Shown piece after piece: positions 46,600 to 55,923 of a DNA stretch of 64,000 nt. This DNA comes from Methylomonas sp. 11b (GTDB taxonomy: Bacteria; Pseudomonadota; Gammaproteobacteria; Methylococcales; Methylomonadaceae): NCBI RefSeq assembly GCF_000515215.1, contig NZ_KI911557.1, positions 2,847,741 to 2,911,740 of the forward strand, written 5' to 3'. Below the pieces are notes generated by a model. The model was not told the origin of the DNA. It did no database searches and saw nothing but the letters and a program-made list of their open reading frames with translations. Position 1 is the first letter of the stretch. Each line of letters starts with the position of its first letter. The position numbers were made by a program, and so were the translations under genes.

Positions 46600-47553
46600 A
46601 TGACTAAGGCCCTCGTTACCGGCGCCAGTGGTTTTATCGGCACGCAACTATGCCAGGCGTTGGTAAACCAGGGTTACGCGGTCAAAACGTGCAGTCGCGC
46701 CGGGCATGGTCCGGACAACATCGCCTTGGATTTGGCTGAACCGGGAGCTTGCCCCCCTGAGTTGTGCGCCGGCATAGACGTGATATTTCATCTGGCTGGC
46801 AAAGCCCACGCCTTGGCGGAAAGTCGGCAAGATGCGGCCGAATACCGGCAGGTCAACACCGAAGGCACGCGCAAACTGCTGGAAGCCGCACAACAAGCCA
46901 GGGTAAAAAGCTTTGTGTTCTTCAGCAGCGTCAAAGCCGTTAGCCAGGCTAGCCAACAACCCATGGATGAAACGGTTAACGACCCGGCCACAGATCCCTA
47001 CGGCTTATCCAAATACGAAGCAGAGCAACTGGTGCTAAATGGCGGCTATGTCCGGCATCCGGTGGTGTTGCGGCCCAGCATGGTCTATGGCGGTTCCGAG
47101 AAAGGTAACTTGCCGAGGATGATCAAAGCAGTCCGGCGCGGGATATTTCCGCCATTGTCCGAGTCCGGTAACCAGCGCTCTATGGTGCATGTAACAGATA
47201 TAGTTGCAGCGGCATTGCTGGCGGCCGAGAAACCCGCAGCCGCCGGGCAGGTTTATATCGTCACGGATGAACAAAGCTATTCCACCCGGCAGATTTACGA
47301 CGCGATCAGAGCCGCTCTCGGCAAGCCGCCTGTTGCCTGGTCGATACCGATGCCGTTGCTAACCAGCTTAGCCAAATTGGGTGATGGCTTTGGCCAACTG
47401 ACGGGGCGACGCTTTCCCATCGATAGCGATAGCCTGGAAAAATTAACCGGTTCGGCTTGGTATTCGTCTGCTAAAATCGCTCGCGAATTGGGTTTTCAAC
47501 CTCGCCATACTCTCTGGAAAGCCCTGCCCGATATTATTCGCCATCTAAGTTAA
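46600..47553 (+). CDS. NAD-dependent sugar epimerase/dehydratase, WbpV-like
   Basis: 317 residues from ATG 46600; an in-frame TTG at 46585 is not needed. The SDR Rossmann motif TGASGFIGTQLC is at the N-terminus, and PYGLSKYEAE holds the YxxxK catalytic pair. The C-terminus binds UDP-sugar. It belongs to the GalE-like family, and with the next two genes copies the order wbpV-wbpL-wbpM. It would make a UDP-N-acetyl-sugar epimer for O-antigen or exopolysaccharide synthesis. The gap to the next gene is 7 bases. Confidence 0.88.
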   Translation: MTKALVTGASGFIGTQLCQALVNQGYAVKTCSRAGHGPDNIALDLAEPGACPPELCAGIDVIFHLAGKAHALAESRQDAAEYRQVNTEGTRKLLEAAQQARVKSFVFFSSVKAVSQASQQPMDETVNDPATDPYGLSKYEAEQLVLNGGYVRHPVVLRPSMVYGGSEKGNLPRMIKAVRRGIFPPLSESGNQRSMVHVTDIVAAALLAAEKPAAAGQVYIVTDEQSYSTRQIYDAIRAALGKPPVAWSIPMPLLTSLAKLGDGFGQLTGRRFPIDSDSLEKLTGSAWYSSAKIARELGFQPRHTLWKALPDIIRHLS

Positions 47554-47560
47554 ATCCTGC

Positions 47561-48592
47561 GTGCTACTGCTTTTTACTGTTACCTTGCTGCTCGCCGCCG
47601 TATTGACCGGCCTGATTCGCCGCTACGCCTTAACTTACAAGGTGCTGGACATTCCCAACCAACGCAGCTCACACAGCGTACCAACCCCGCGCGGCGGCGG
47701 ATTGGCTATCGTGCTGGGATTCTTTACGGCCGCTCTCTGGCTGTTTTTTGCTGATCAATTAACAGGTAGTTTCTTGGCCTTGCTGAGCTCCACGCTATTG
47801 GTAGCCGTTATCGGTTTCTGTGACGATCACGGCGAAGTGGCCGCGCGCTGGCGGTTTTTGACGCATTTATTGGCAGCCATCATCGCTCTGGAATTATTGA
47901 ATGGTCTACCTGTGATATTGATCCCCGCGCCATTCGACGCCATCTTCGGGCGATTGAGCTTTAATCCTGGCTGGCTGGGCTATCCCTTGGGGGCACTGTT
48001 TTTGGTATGGACTCTCAATCTGTTCAATTTCATGGACGGTACCGACGGCATTGCCGCGTCGGAAGCGCTGTTCGTATCCTCGGCATTGGCCGGCTATCTG
48101 TTTTTTACCGATCAAAACCTGTGCGCGGTAGCCTTGAGTTTGGCGGCGGCTTGCGCTGGCTTTTTGCTGTGGAATTGGCCGAAAGCCAAGATTTTCATGG
48201 GCGATGTCGGCAGCGGTTTTATCGGTCTGTTGCTGGGTTTATTGATTTTACTGGCCGCACAACAGGCCGCCGTGCTGCTGTATTGCGGGCTGGTTTTATT
48301 CGGCGTGTTTATCGTGGATGCCAGCTATACCTTGGCGGTTAGAATGTTCAGCGGACAAAAATGGTATGCGGCGCACTGCTCGCATACTTATCAACACGCT
48401 GCCAAACGTTACGGGCATTTGCCGGTGTTATTGGCAACCTGGGTAATCAATTGCGGCTGGCTGTTGCCTATCTCTCTATGGATATTTAAGCATCCCAGCC
48501 ACGCTTTGGCCGGGATTGCCTTGGCTTATCTGCCCTTAATCTATCTGGCTTACCGGTTTAAGGCCGGCCAATCCGAGTTGGTTATTTCGTGA
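47561..48592 (+). CDS. WecA/WbpL-like polyprenyl-phosphate glycosyltransferase
   Basis: 343 residues with about ten membrane helices, starting with GTG. The MraY/WecA signatures are SHSVPTPRGGGLAIVLG, a first Asp-rich loop GFCDDHGEV, NLFNFMDGTDGIAASEA, and KIFMGDVGSGFIGLLLG, plus HCSHTYQHAAKRYGH near the C-terminus. It transfers a HexNAc-1-phosphate to undecaprenyl phosphate, the first step of O-antigen assembly. Its stop overlaps the GTG of the WbpM-like gene (GTGA). Confidence 0.92.
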   Translation: MLLLFTVTLLLAAVLTGLIRRYALTYKVLDIPNQRSSHSVPTPRGGGLAIVLGFFTAALWLFFADQLTGSFLALLSSTLLVAVIGFCDDHGEVAARWRFLTHLLAAIIALELLNGLPVILIPAPFDAIFGRLSFNPGWLGYPLGALFLVWTLNLFNFMDGTDGIAASEALFVSSALAGYLFFTDQNLCAVALSLAAACAGFLLWNWPKAKIFMGDVGSGFIGLLLGLLILLAAQQAAVLLYCGLVLFGVFIVDASYTLAVRMFSGQKWYAAHCSHTYQHAAKRYGHLPVLLATWVINCGWLLPISLWIFKHPSHALAGIALAYLPLIYLAYRFKAGQSELVIS

Positions 48593-50427
48593 CTTTAAGA
48601 TTCCGCTCCCGCACCACCATTTTTTTGCACGACCTGGCCATGATCCCTCTGGCCTGGTTCGGTGCTTACTGGCTGCGTTTTAATCTGCAAGACATCCCTG
48701 ACGATTTTTTTTATTCAGCATTATTATTCCTGCCTTGGGTCATCGCCATCCAGGTCAGTTTATTCTGGGTGTATGGTTTGTACCGCGGCGTTTGGCGGTT
48801 TTCCTCACTGCCAGACCTGATCCGCATCGGCAAGGCCGTGTTGACCGGGATTTTTTTTATTGCCTCCGCCTTGTTTTTATACGACCGCCTGCACGGTGTA
48901 CCGCGTTCGGTCGTACCGTTGTATGTGCTGATCCTGTTTTCCTTGCTCAGCATTCCGCGTCTGGTTTATCGCTTTTGGAAGGAACAGACGTTTGCGGAGC
49001 GCGTGGGTAAGCGCGCATTGATCGTCGGTGCCGGTTCCGCCGGCGAAATGCTGGTGAGGGATTTATTGGCCAATGTCGATAGCGATTATGTGCCGATAGT
49101 GTTCGTCGACGACAACCATGGCAAATACAAGCGCGAAATTCGCGGAATCCGCGTTGCCGGCACGGTCGAGCAAATTCCCGAATTAATCGAACGCTGGAAT
49201 ATCGAAACTGTGCTGATTGCCGTGCCGTCGGCCAGCGATCAGCAAATGCGCCGTATCGTGGAAATCTGCGAAAACTGCTCGGTGGATTTTCAGACCCTAC
49301 CCTCGGTTAAAGAATTGCTAAGCGGCGCGGTCACCACCGCCAATCTGCGTAGCGTTTCCATCGAAGATATTTTGGGCCGCACACCGGTAAAGCTGGATTG
49401 GCCCGGCATAAAAAATCATCTGCGCGACAAAGTTATTTTAGTCACGGGCGGTGGTGGCTCCATAGGCTCCGAACTTTGCAAGCAACTGGCCAGAGCCCAA
49501 CCGCGCAAGCTGATCGTGTTCGATCAGTGCGAGTTTAATTTGTACAAAATCAATGCTGACTTGAGCCGACTGTTTCCGGAGCTAGCGCATCAGGCCGTGC
49601 TGGGCGACGTCGCCGATCCGATTGCGGTAAAACAGTTAATTGCCACGCAGCAGCCGGAAATCGTGTTTCATGCTGCGGCGTATAAACATGTGCCCTTATT
49701 GGAAAATCAAATCCGCGAGGCGGTGCATAACAATCTGATCGGCACGAAGATACTGGCGGAAGCAGCGATTGCCGCCGGCGTAGCGCGGTTCGTGTTGATT
49801 TCCACCGACAAGGCCGTCAATCCCACTAACGTGATGGGCGCGACCAAACGGGCGGCGGAAATCCTGTGTCAAAACCTGAATCAGACCGGCAATACCCGCT
49901 TTACCACCGTCCGGTTCGGTAACGTGCTCGATTCGGCTGGCAGCGTGGTGCCGCTGTTCAGGGAACAAATCAAGGCCGGCGGCCCTATCACGGTGACGCA
50001 TCCGGATATTACCCGCTACTTCATGACGATTCCGGAGGCCTGCCAGCTGATCATGCAAGCAGAAACCATAGGCCAGGGCGGGGAGGTATTCGTGCTGGAT
50101 ATGGGCGAACCGGTCAAAATTACTTACCTGGCCGAACAAATGATCCGGCTGAGCGGGAAAGTGCCGAATAAGGACATAGCGATTAAGATTGTCGGCTTGC
50201 GGCCCGGCGAAAAACTCTACGAAGAGCTATTCCACGATCAGGAACAATTACTGGCAACCAGCCATGCGAAATTGCGCCTGGCCAAAGCGCGACTCTACGA
50301 CTCCGTGGAATGGGCTAAACAGATTGAAGATTTGCAGAAGGTGTGCCGGAACTACGATAACCGGCAACTGTTGGCCGACTTGAAACAGTTGGTCCCCGAG
50401 TTTACGAGTACGCCGGCGCCTAAATAA
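48589..50427 (+). CDS. WbpM/PglF-like UDP-sugar 4,6-dehydratase
   Basis: 612 residues. Four N-terminal membrane helices, then two Rossmann domains: GAGSAGEMLVRDL near 145 and TGGGGSIGSELCKQL near 290. STDKAVNPTNVMGATKRAAE carries the MxxxK catalytic pair; Met replaces the usual Tyr, as in the SMK-type C6-dehydratases. GLRPGEKLYEEL closes the CapD family set. It makes 4-keto-6-deoxy UDP-HexNAc for O-antigen or glycan. GTG start overlaps the previous stop by 4 bases. Confidence 0.93.
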   Translation: MTLRFRSRTTIFLHDLAMIPLAWFGAYWLRFNLQDIPDDFFYSALLFLPWVIAIQVSLFWVYGLYRGVWRFSSLPDLIRIGKAVLTGIFFIASALFLYDRLHGVPRSVVPLYVLILFSLLSIPRLVYRFWKEQTFAERVGKRALIVGAGSAGEMLVRDLLANVDSDYVPIVFVDDNHGKYKREIRGIRVAGTVEQIPELIERWNIETVLIAVPSASDQQMRRIVEICENCSVDFQTLPSVKELLSGAVTTANLRSVSIEDILGRTPVKLDWPGIKNHLRDKVILVTGGGGSIGSELCKQLARAQPRKLIVFDQCEFNLYKINADLSRLFPELAHQAVLGDVADPIAVKQLIATQQPEIVFHAAAYKHVPLLENQIREAVHNNLIGTKILAEAAIAAGVARFVLISTDKAVNPTNVMGATKRAAEILCQNLNQTGNTRFTTVRFGNVLDSAGSVVPLFREQIKAGGPITVTHPDITRYFMTIPEACQLIMQAETIGQGGEVFVLDMGEPVKITYLAEQMIRLSGKVPNKDIAIKIVGLRPGEKLYEELFHDQEQLLATSHAKLRLAKARLYDSVEWAKQIEDLQKVCRNYDNRQLLADLKQLVPEFTSTPAPK

Positions 50428-50526
50428 CAGCGCTAAAATTCACACTGTCTCCACCAGGCAATGTCGTTGGACTAAGCTCCCTCTCCTGCTGAAGAAGGTT
50501 GGGGGTTTTAACTTACCAGGGACCGT

Positions 50527-51267
50527 CTATAACCGGCCTATCCGATAGCAATACAGCTTGGTTTTCCGGCTATCGTTCAGTTCGAGCACCGACTCGGGCT
50601 GGCTATTCGGTATCGGAAAAGATGACGAGACAAACAAGCATCCGGTCTGCATTTCCCGCCGAATTTTTTCGCCTATTTTCGCCATCACCAGTGGCGACAG
50701 GAAGGCGAACACCACATCGAACTCGCGTAAATCCTGCTCCCAGAAACTGGATCGCCCGACCCGGACATTGGCCAGATTGCGGCAACGCCATGTTGCCAGA
50801 AGCCAGGGCAGCGGCGCTCGCTCCAAGGCCACTACAGCCATATCCGACCGGGCTTTTGCAAGCGGCACGACAACGGTAGCCAGACCGGCGCCAATATCGA
50901 CAAACGCTTGCGCCTGTTCGCGGCTTACTATTTCGATCAGCGCCTGGCTGACGGCGGAAGACGATAAGAACAACGGCACATCGCCTTTCACTGTTCCCCA
51001 AAATAATAGAGTCAGCAGCAGCAACATCAGCAGATACACCCAAGCAGGCACTTGCCAGCTAAGCCCCAGTAATACGGTCGGTATAAATAGCAAATGAATC
51101 GGTAGCCACCAGACAGGCTGGCGAAAACCGCGAGAGAACAGTGCGGCCAAGCCAGCCTGAATAGCGACAGCTTGCCAAACGCTAACGGACAGAGGGAATG
51201 TGGTGCGTAGACCCAGCACTACAACGCAGGCTAGTAGCTGACTGAACAGCGCCTTGAATAACTGCAT
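50527..51267 (-). CDS. Membrane-anchored class I methyltransferase-like protein
   Basis: 246 residues from ATG 51267; an in-frame TTG is one codon upstream. Up to three or four hydrophobic helices fill the first 95 residues (VYLLMLLLLTLLFWG is the last). Then a SAM-type segment appears: AFVDIGAGLATVVVPLAK resembles motif I, and VVALERAPLPWLL motif II. The rest ends with FVSSSFPIP. Such membrane-plus-methyltransferase proteins are known as conserved hypotheticals; the substrate is unknown. It converges with the WbpM-like gene and starts 43 bases before motB ends, divergent in no sense: both motB and it run leftward. Confidence 0.65.
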   Translation of the reverse strand: MQLFKALFSQLLACVVVLGLRTTFPLSVSVWQAVAIQAGLAALFSRGFRQPVWWLPIHLLFIPTVLLGLSWQVPAWVYLLMLLLLTLLFWGTVKGDVPLFLSSSAVSQALIEIVSREQAQAFVDIGAGLATVVVPLAKARSDMAVVALERAPLPWLLATWRCRNLANVRVGRSSFWEQDLREFDVVFAFLSPLVMAKIGEKIRREMQTGCLFVSSSFPIPNSQPESVLELNDSRKTKLYCYRIGRL

Positions 51268-51309
51268 CAATCCTTACCGGGCTGTCAGCCGATTATTGAC
51301 CGAGTCAGG

Positions 51310-52281
51310 CTAATGCGCAGCGCCGTCCGCCCCGGTAATTTTGGTATTTTTCTGAATCGTTGGCGATATGGCCGGCAGGCCGGGAACCGAGGTATCGCTG
51401 CTTCCGGGCTTATCTTCGGCGCCATCGTGCAACACCTGATTTTCGGTCTTTTTATTCATCACCACGATCGATATCCGCCGGTTCATCGGATCGTTCGGCA
51501 CATCACCCTTGTAAGGAATGCTGGACGCCAAGCCGACCACCCGTAAAACTTTCTCTTCGCTGAGACCGCCTTGATTTAGCTCGCGGCGCGCCACGTTGGC
51601 CCGGTCGCTGGATAACTCCCAGTTGGAATAGCCGGTGCGATTGCTGGGAAACGGCAGCGCGTCGGTATGACCGTTGATGGTGACTTTATTCGGTAATTCG
51701 TTGATAACCGGCGCCAGTTCGCGCAGGATGGCTTGCGCATAGGTTTCTATGCCTGAACTAGCCAGCTTGAACATCGGCCGGTTTTGCGCATCGATAATCT
51801 GGATTTTCAAGCCTTCCGGCGTAGTTTCCAGCTTGATCTGATCCTTATATTCGGCCAACTTGTCATTGGCTTTCAGCATGTCCTCGATTTTTTCCTGCAA
51901 CTTTTCCAGCTTGAGCTTTTCCTGCTCTTCCGCCAGTTTTTCAATATCCTCGGGGGTTGGTTCGGCAGGGGTATTTTCCCCCTGATGCACTTGCCCCTCC
52001 TCTTGCGACTTCAAGTCCTGACCGCCAGCCTGAATGATACTAGTCCGATCACCCGTACCCTCGCCGCTACTATTGGTAATCGCGACGCCGAACGGATTCT
52101 GGAAGTATTCGGAAATACCTTTTTTGGTTTTTTCATCGGTGGATCCGAGCAACCACATCAACAAAAAGAAAGCCATCATCGCCGTCACGAAGTCGGCATA
52201 GGCAATTTTCCAGGCGCCGCCGTGATGACCACCGTGACCGGCCTTCTTGATTTTTTTGATGATTATGGGTTGTTCGGCCAT
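51310..52281 (-). CDS. motB: Flagellar motor stator protein MotB
   Basis: 323 residues. One N-terminal membrane helix with the proton-carrying Asp in IAYADFVTAMMAFFLLMWLL, then a plug, a linker and an OmpA-like peptidoglycan-binding domain: VTINGHTDALPF, and SSDRANVARRELNQGG. The Asp and the absence of the Na+-type PomB signature favour a proton motor; that is inference. The gene follows motA with an 11-base gap and no other flagellar genes are in the window. Confidence 0.93.
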   Translation of the reverse strand: MAEQPIIIKKIKKAGHGGHHGGAWKIAYADFVTAMMAFFLLMWLLGSTDEKTKKGISEYFQNPFGVAITNSSGEGTGDRTSIIQAGGQDLKSQEEGQVHQGENTPAEPTPEDIEKLAEEQEKLKLEKLQEKIEDMLKANDKLAEYKDQIKLETTPEGLKIQIIDAQNRPMFKLASSGIETYAQAILRELAPVINELPNKVTINGHTDALPFPSNRTGYSNWELSSDRANVARRELNQGGLSEEKVLRVVGLASSIPYKGDVPNDPMNRRISIVVMNKKTENQVLHDGAEDKPGSSDTSVPGLPAISPTIQKNTKITGADGAAH

Positions 52282-52292
52282 CGCTGTTTACC

Positions 52293-53138
52293 CTATTTAC
52301 CGGCTTTTAATTGTTCTTCCAGCTCGGTAAAGCTCGGTCTGGCATTATGCGGAATGGCGGTGCGCATGAACTCCACGGTCATCGCCGGCGAAGTACCTTT
52401 TGCGCAGTTCAGCAGGCCTTTTTGGGTGCATTTATAGGCATTGCTTTCTTCTTCCAGCCGGGCTTCCATCACCGATGCCACGGGGCCAATAAAGCCGTAT
52501 GACACTAAAATACCCAGGAACGTACCGACCAGCGCCGCGGCGATCAGTTTGCCCAATTCCGCCGGCGGAATCCCCACCGATTCCATCGTATGCACCACCC
52601 CCATTACCGCCGCGACGATACCGAAAGCGGGCATACCGTCACCGACTTTTTGCACGGCCTTGATTGGCTCGTTGCCTTCGGCATGGTGCACTTCAATTTC
52701 CGCATCCATGATGTCTTCGAGTTGGTTGACATCAACCCCGGTCAGGATCAGCCTGAGCTTGTCGCAAATAAATTCCATCAGATGGTGGTCGTGCACGATT
52801 TTTTCCCCAAAAATCGAGCTGCCTTCCGGATCGTCCACCACTTTTTCCAGGGACAATAAACCTTCCTTGCGGGCCTTCTGACTGAGCGCGTTAAAGCTCA
52901 TCAGCAGCTCCATATAGTATTCCTTGGTGTAGGTACTGCCTTTCAATGTGGCAGTACCGCCAGCCATCGCCGCCTTGCTGTTGGCCAAAGAGTTACTGGC
53001 CAAAAAGGAACCAAAGGCGGCGCCGACGATGATCAGCACCTCCACCGGCTGCCAAAGTACCCCCAAATGACCGCCAGCCATCATGAAGCCGCCCAATACG
53101 CAGCCCAAAATGATCACATAACCAATGATTACAAACAT
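52293..53138 (-). CDS. motA: Flagellar motor stator protein MotA
   Basis: 281 residues with four membrane helices, E. coli-type length. The cytoplasmic loop with conserved Arg/Glu lies in the middle (MELLMSFNALSQKARKEGLL). KVGDGMPAFGIVAAVMGVV and GTFLGILVSYGFIGPVAS carry the conserved prolines of helices three and four. With MotB it forms the ion channel and force generator of the flagellum in the inner membrane. An AGAGG ribosome site precedes the ATG at 53138. Confidence 0.94.
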   Translation of the reverse strand: MFVIIGYVIILGCVLGGFMMAGGHLGVLWQPVEVLIIVGAAFGSFLASNSLANSKAAMAGGTATLKGSTYTKEYYMELLMSFNALSQKARKEGLLSLEKVVDDPEGSSIFGEKIVHDHHLMEFICDKLRLILTGVDVNQLEDIMDAEIEVHHAEGNEPIKAVQKVGDGMPAFGIVAAVMGVVHTMESVGIPPAELGKLIAAALVGTFLGILVSYGFIGPVASVMEARLEEESNAYKCTQKGLLNCAKGTSPAMTVEFMRTAIPHNARPSFTELEEQLKAGK

Positions 53139-53254
53139 GGTTGCCTCTAAAAAACTAAAAGTTAATTATAAAAATCAAACTTACCCTGGATTCACTCGAT
53201 TTATCGGCCGCCATGTAAGTTGCCGGATAAGTCTAGGCTATGGTTTTCAAACTC

Positions 53255-55921
53255 TCAGGTTAAATGCTCAGTTTTTTTTAAAACCAGCTTGCTGATAGCC
53301 GGCAGCACCACAAAGGTACAAGTCATGATCCAGAAAATGCCGATAGTGATCACCAGTCCCATGCTGGATATTCCTTGGTGCGGCGAAAATGCCAGACCGA
53401 CAAAGCTGGAAATGGTGGTCAACGCGCCGTAGAACATGCCGCGCGCGGTACTGGATTGATAAATGTTCTGATCTTCCGACAGGGAGTGATGCAGTTTTTC
53501 AACCATATGGATACCGTTATCGACACCCAGACCCATTAATAAAGGCAAAGCAATAATATTGGCAAAGTTGATCGGTGTACCGGTAAATACGGTAGTCGCC
53601 ATCGTGAACAAGCCGGCCAACACCAAGGGTGTCATCACCAGCAGCGTATCAACGATACTGCGGCGAATGAACATCAATAGCAAGGCGATCGCTACCAACG
53701 CGATGATGATGGCTTCCTGGAAGGCGCCAATCACGGCTTTCATGGACTCCCAATACATCACCGGCAAATCGGTGGCATTGGGTGCCACGGCCTGCACGTC
53801 GGTAATGAAGGTCTGCAAGTTACCAAGATCGTTCAAATCTTCCTTGGGAAAAATCTGTATGCGGTACAAACCGTCTTTACTCAACCAGCGTTCCTTGATT
53901 TCCGCCGGGATACTGGTCGGTACAATTTCCTCGGCATGGAAACCGATCAGAAGCTGGTTCATTACAGTGGGCAAAGTGCCGAGCAACGAGGTTTGAATCT
54001 TCTCGATAAACACGCCGCGGTCAGGCTGAAATCTGGCTTCCAATTCCACCATCACGTCTTGCAACTGCTGTTTAAAAGTTTGCAGCGACTTGATGTCAGC
54101 CGGATTGGTTTTTTTCGGCAGATTATTGTCAATCGCGGCAATCATCCGCTTGATGGCCGGCAATGGATCGGTGCCGGTTTTCAGTTGCGGGAAAAATTGA
54201 CTTTGCGGGCCCAGCGTCAGCACCATATCGTCGATGATACCCAATTTGCTTTCTTGATCGTCAGGCACAAAATCGAACAAGCTGACGGTTTTATCGACGG
54301 TTTTCAGGCTCTCCAGTTTTTTCTGCGTAGCCCTGGCTTCGTCTTCGTTTTTTACCAAAACGGTCAACGTCATCGGTGAAGTATCGCGCTCCTTCATCAA
54401 GTCCTTGAAGGCAATCACCGATTCGGTGTGCGGATCGCGCAGATTTAACGGATTGAAATCGGTTTGCACCTGAAACACGAAGTACACGGCAACCACTGCG
54501 CCAAGCAAAGTCAGCAAGGAAATCGGTTTGGCATAGTGCAAGGTAAAGTGCGCCAGCAGATGGGTAAATTTCGATTCGCCCGGTTGTTCGCCATGCAATT
54601 GATGCACGGGCGGATTGGGCAAGACCTTGAGCAGTACCGGCAACACGGTCAGCGTAATGAATAGGCAAATGAACAAACTGGTACCGGCCAGCAAACCCAA
54701 CTCGGAAATGCCTTGGTAATCGGTGGGAATAAAGGCATACAAACCGATGGAGGTAGTACCGGCGCACAGAATCAAAGACGGACTGGTCGCCAATAAGGCC
54801 GAACGAATCGCCTTGCCCTTGTCGCTGCCGTATAAATCCAGATTATCGCGATAACGCAGGCAAAAATGGATCGCATACTCGACGCCCAAACCAATATTGG
54901 ACACCGCGAAGGCCACCGAAATCAGATTCAGCTGTTTCACCGCCACGGAGGCGAACAAACCGCAAAACACCATACCCAAGGCCAATGTCAGTAAGGTAGC
55001 CAGCATCAACAGCCAGGAGCGGTACGCAACCAATAAAATGCCGCAGACCAGCACGATGGAAAAAATGCTGGCGGTGAAGGTACCCTCGCTCATCCCGGCC
55101 ATTTCGTCGTGCTCCAAACCGACTTCGCCGGTCACCCAAACTTTGACAGCCGGCATATTGGGGTCTTGAATTTTGTCGGCGGCCTGACGGATAACCTTGA
55201 TCGCCGGCTCCACGGGCAAAATCTGGCTGTAGTCGAATTTCGGCGTGACGAAAATAAAGGCCTTGTCCGATTGCTCTTCGCTGATCTTGTTTTCGGCGAT
55301 CAGTTTTTGCCAGGACAGTAAATCTGTTTCGCCGTTCAGAGTTTTATGCAGGGAATTGCTGACCTTGTCGATCAGCGACATCAGGTCGATGGGTACTTCT
55401 TCGGTCTTGGTTTCCGCGTTCAGCGCGTCTTCGAAGATAGAGAAAAAACCGTTCAGACTGGGATCTTGAGAGATTCGGCCGATAAACGGCTGGGCTTGCG
55501 CCAGCGTCACCGAAAAATCCTGCAACTTATCAGTATCCAGATATAACAGGCCATTGCGCTGGAAAAACGCGTTTTCATCCGGCCGATAGACCTTGGTGAA
55601 ATGTTCGGTATCGGCTCTAAGCTCCCGGCTCAAGCGTTGCGCAGCGGCCTTGGTTAATTCCGGACTGGAGGACTCGATCACCAGCAGCAGCGTATGCACT
55701 TCCTGACCGAATTGCTGTTCGAATTTACGCCGGTTTTGCTGAAACGGCGCTTCTGGAGCGATCAGTTCCGCCGTATCGGTGTTGACGGTCAGATGATTGC
55801 CGGTGTACTGCACGGCCAGATAGGCCAAGATTATCGAGGCAAGTAACACCAATCCCGGCGAATACAGCAGCCAGTTGCCCCAACGAAAGGCGATATTTCC
55901 CAAACGTTTTTCCAAGGACAT
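53255..55921 (-). CDS. hpnN: MMPL/RND exporter, HpnN-like
   Basis: 888 residues, twelve membrane helices and two large periplasmic loops, the size of hopanoid RND transporters. VNTDTAELIAPEAPFQQN, QRNGLLYLDTDKLQ, and IALPLLMGLGVDNGIHMVEK near the C-terminal membrane domain fit HpnN, which moves hopanoids to the outer membrane. No hopanoid synthesis genes are adjacent, so the identification is by sequence only. It starts 2 bases after the CaCA antiporter stop, so the two are cotranscribed. Confidence 0.78.
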   Translation of the reverse strand: MSLEKRLGNIAFRWGNWLLYSPGLVLLASIILAYLAVQYTGNHLTVNTDTAELIAPEAPFQQNRRKFEQQFGQEVHTLLLVIESSSPELTKAAAQRLSRELRADTEHFTKVYRPDENAFFQRNGLLYLDTDKLQDFSVTLAQAQPFIGRISQDPSLNGFFSIFEDALNAETKTEEVPIDLMSLIDKVSNSLHKTLNGETDLLSWQKLIAENKISEEQSDKAFIFVTPKFDYSQILPVEPAIKVIRQAADKIQDPNMPAVKVWVTGEVGLEHDEMAGMSEGTFTASIFSIVLVCGILLVAYRSWLLMLATLLTLALGMVFCGLFASVAVKQLNLISVAFAVSNIGLGVEYAIHFCLRYRDNLDLYGSDKGKAIRSALLATSPSLILCAGTTSIGLYAFIPTDYQGISELGLLAGTSLFICLFITLTVLPVLLKVLPNPPVHQLHGEQPGESKFTHLLAHFTLHYAKPISLLTLLGAVVAVYFVFQVQTDFNPLNLRDPHTESVIAFKDLMKERDTSPMTLTVLVKNEDEARATQKKLESLKTVDKTVSLFDFVPDDQESKLGIIDDMVLTLGPQSQFFPQLKTGTDPLPAIKRMIAAIDNNLPKKTNPADIKSLQTFKQQLQDVMVELEARFQPDRGVFIEKIQTSLLGTLPTVMNQLLIGFHAEEIVPTSIPAEIKERWLSKDGLYRIQIFPKEDLNDLGNLQTFITDVQAVAPNATDLPVMYWESMKAVIGAFQEAIIIALVAIALLLMFIRRSIVDTLLVMTPLVLAGLFTMATTVFTGTPINFANIIALPLLMGLGVDNGIHMVEKLHHSLSEDQNIYQSSTARGMFYGALTTISSFVGLAFSPHQGISSMGLVITIGIFWIMTCTFVVLPAISKLVLKKTEHLT

Positions 55922-55923
55922 GC

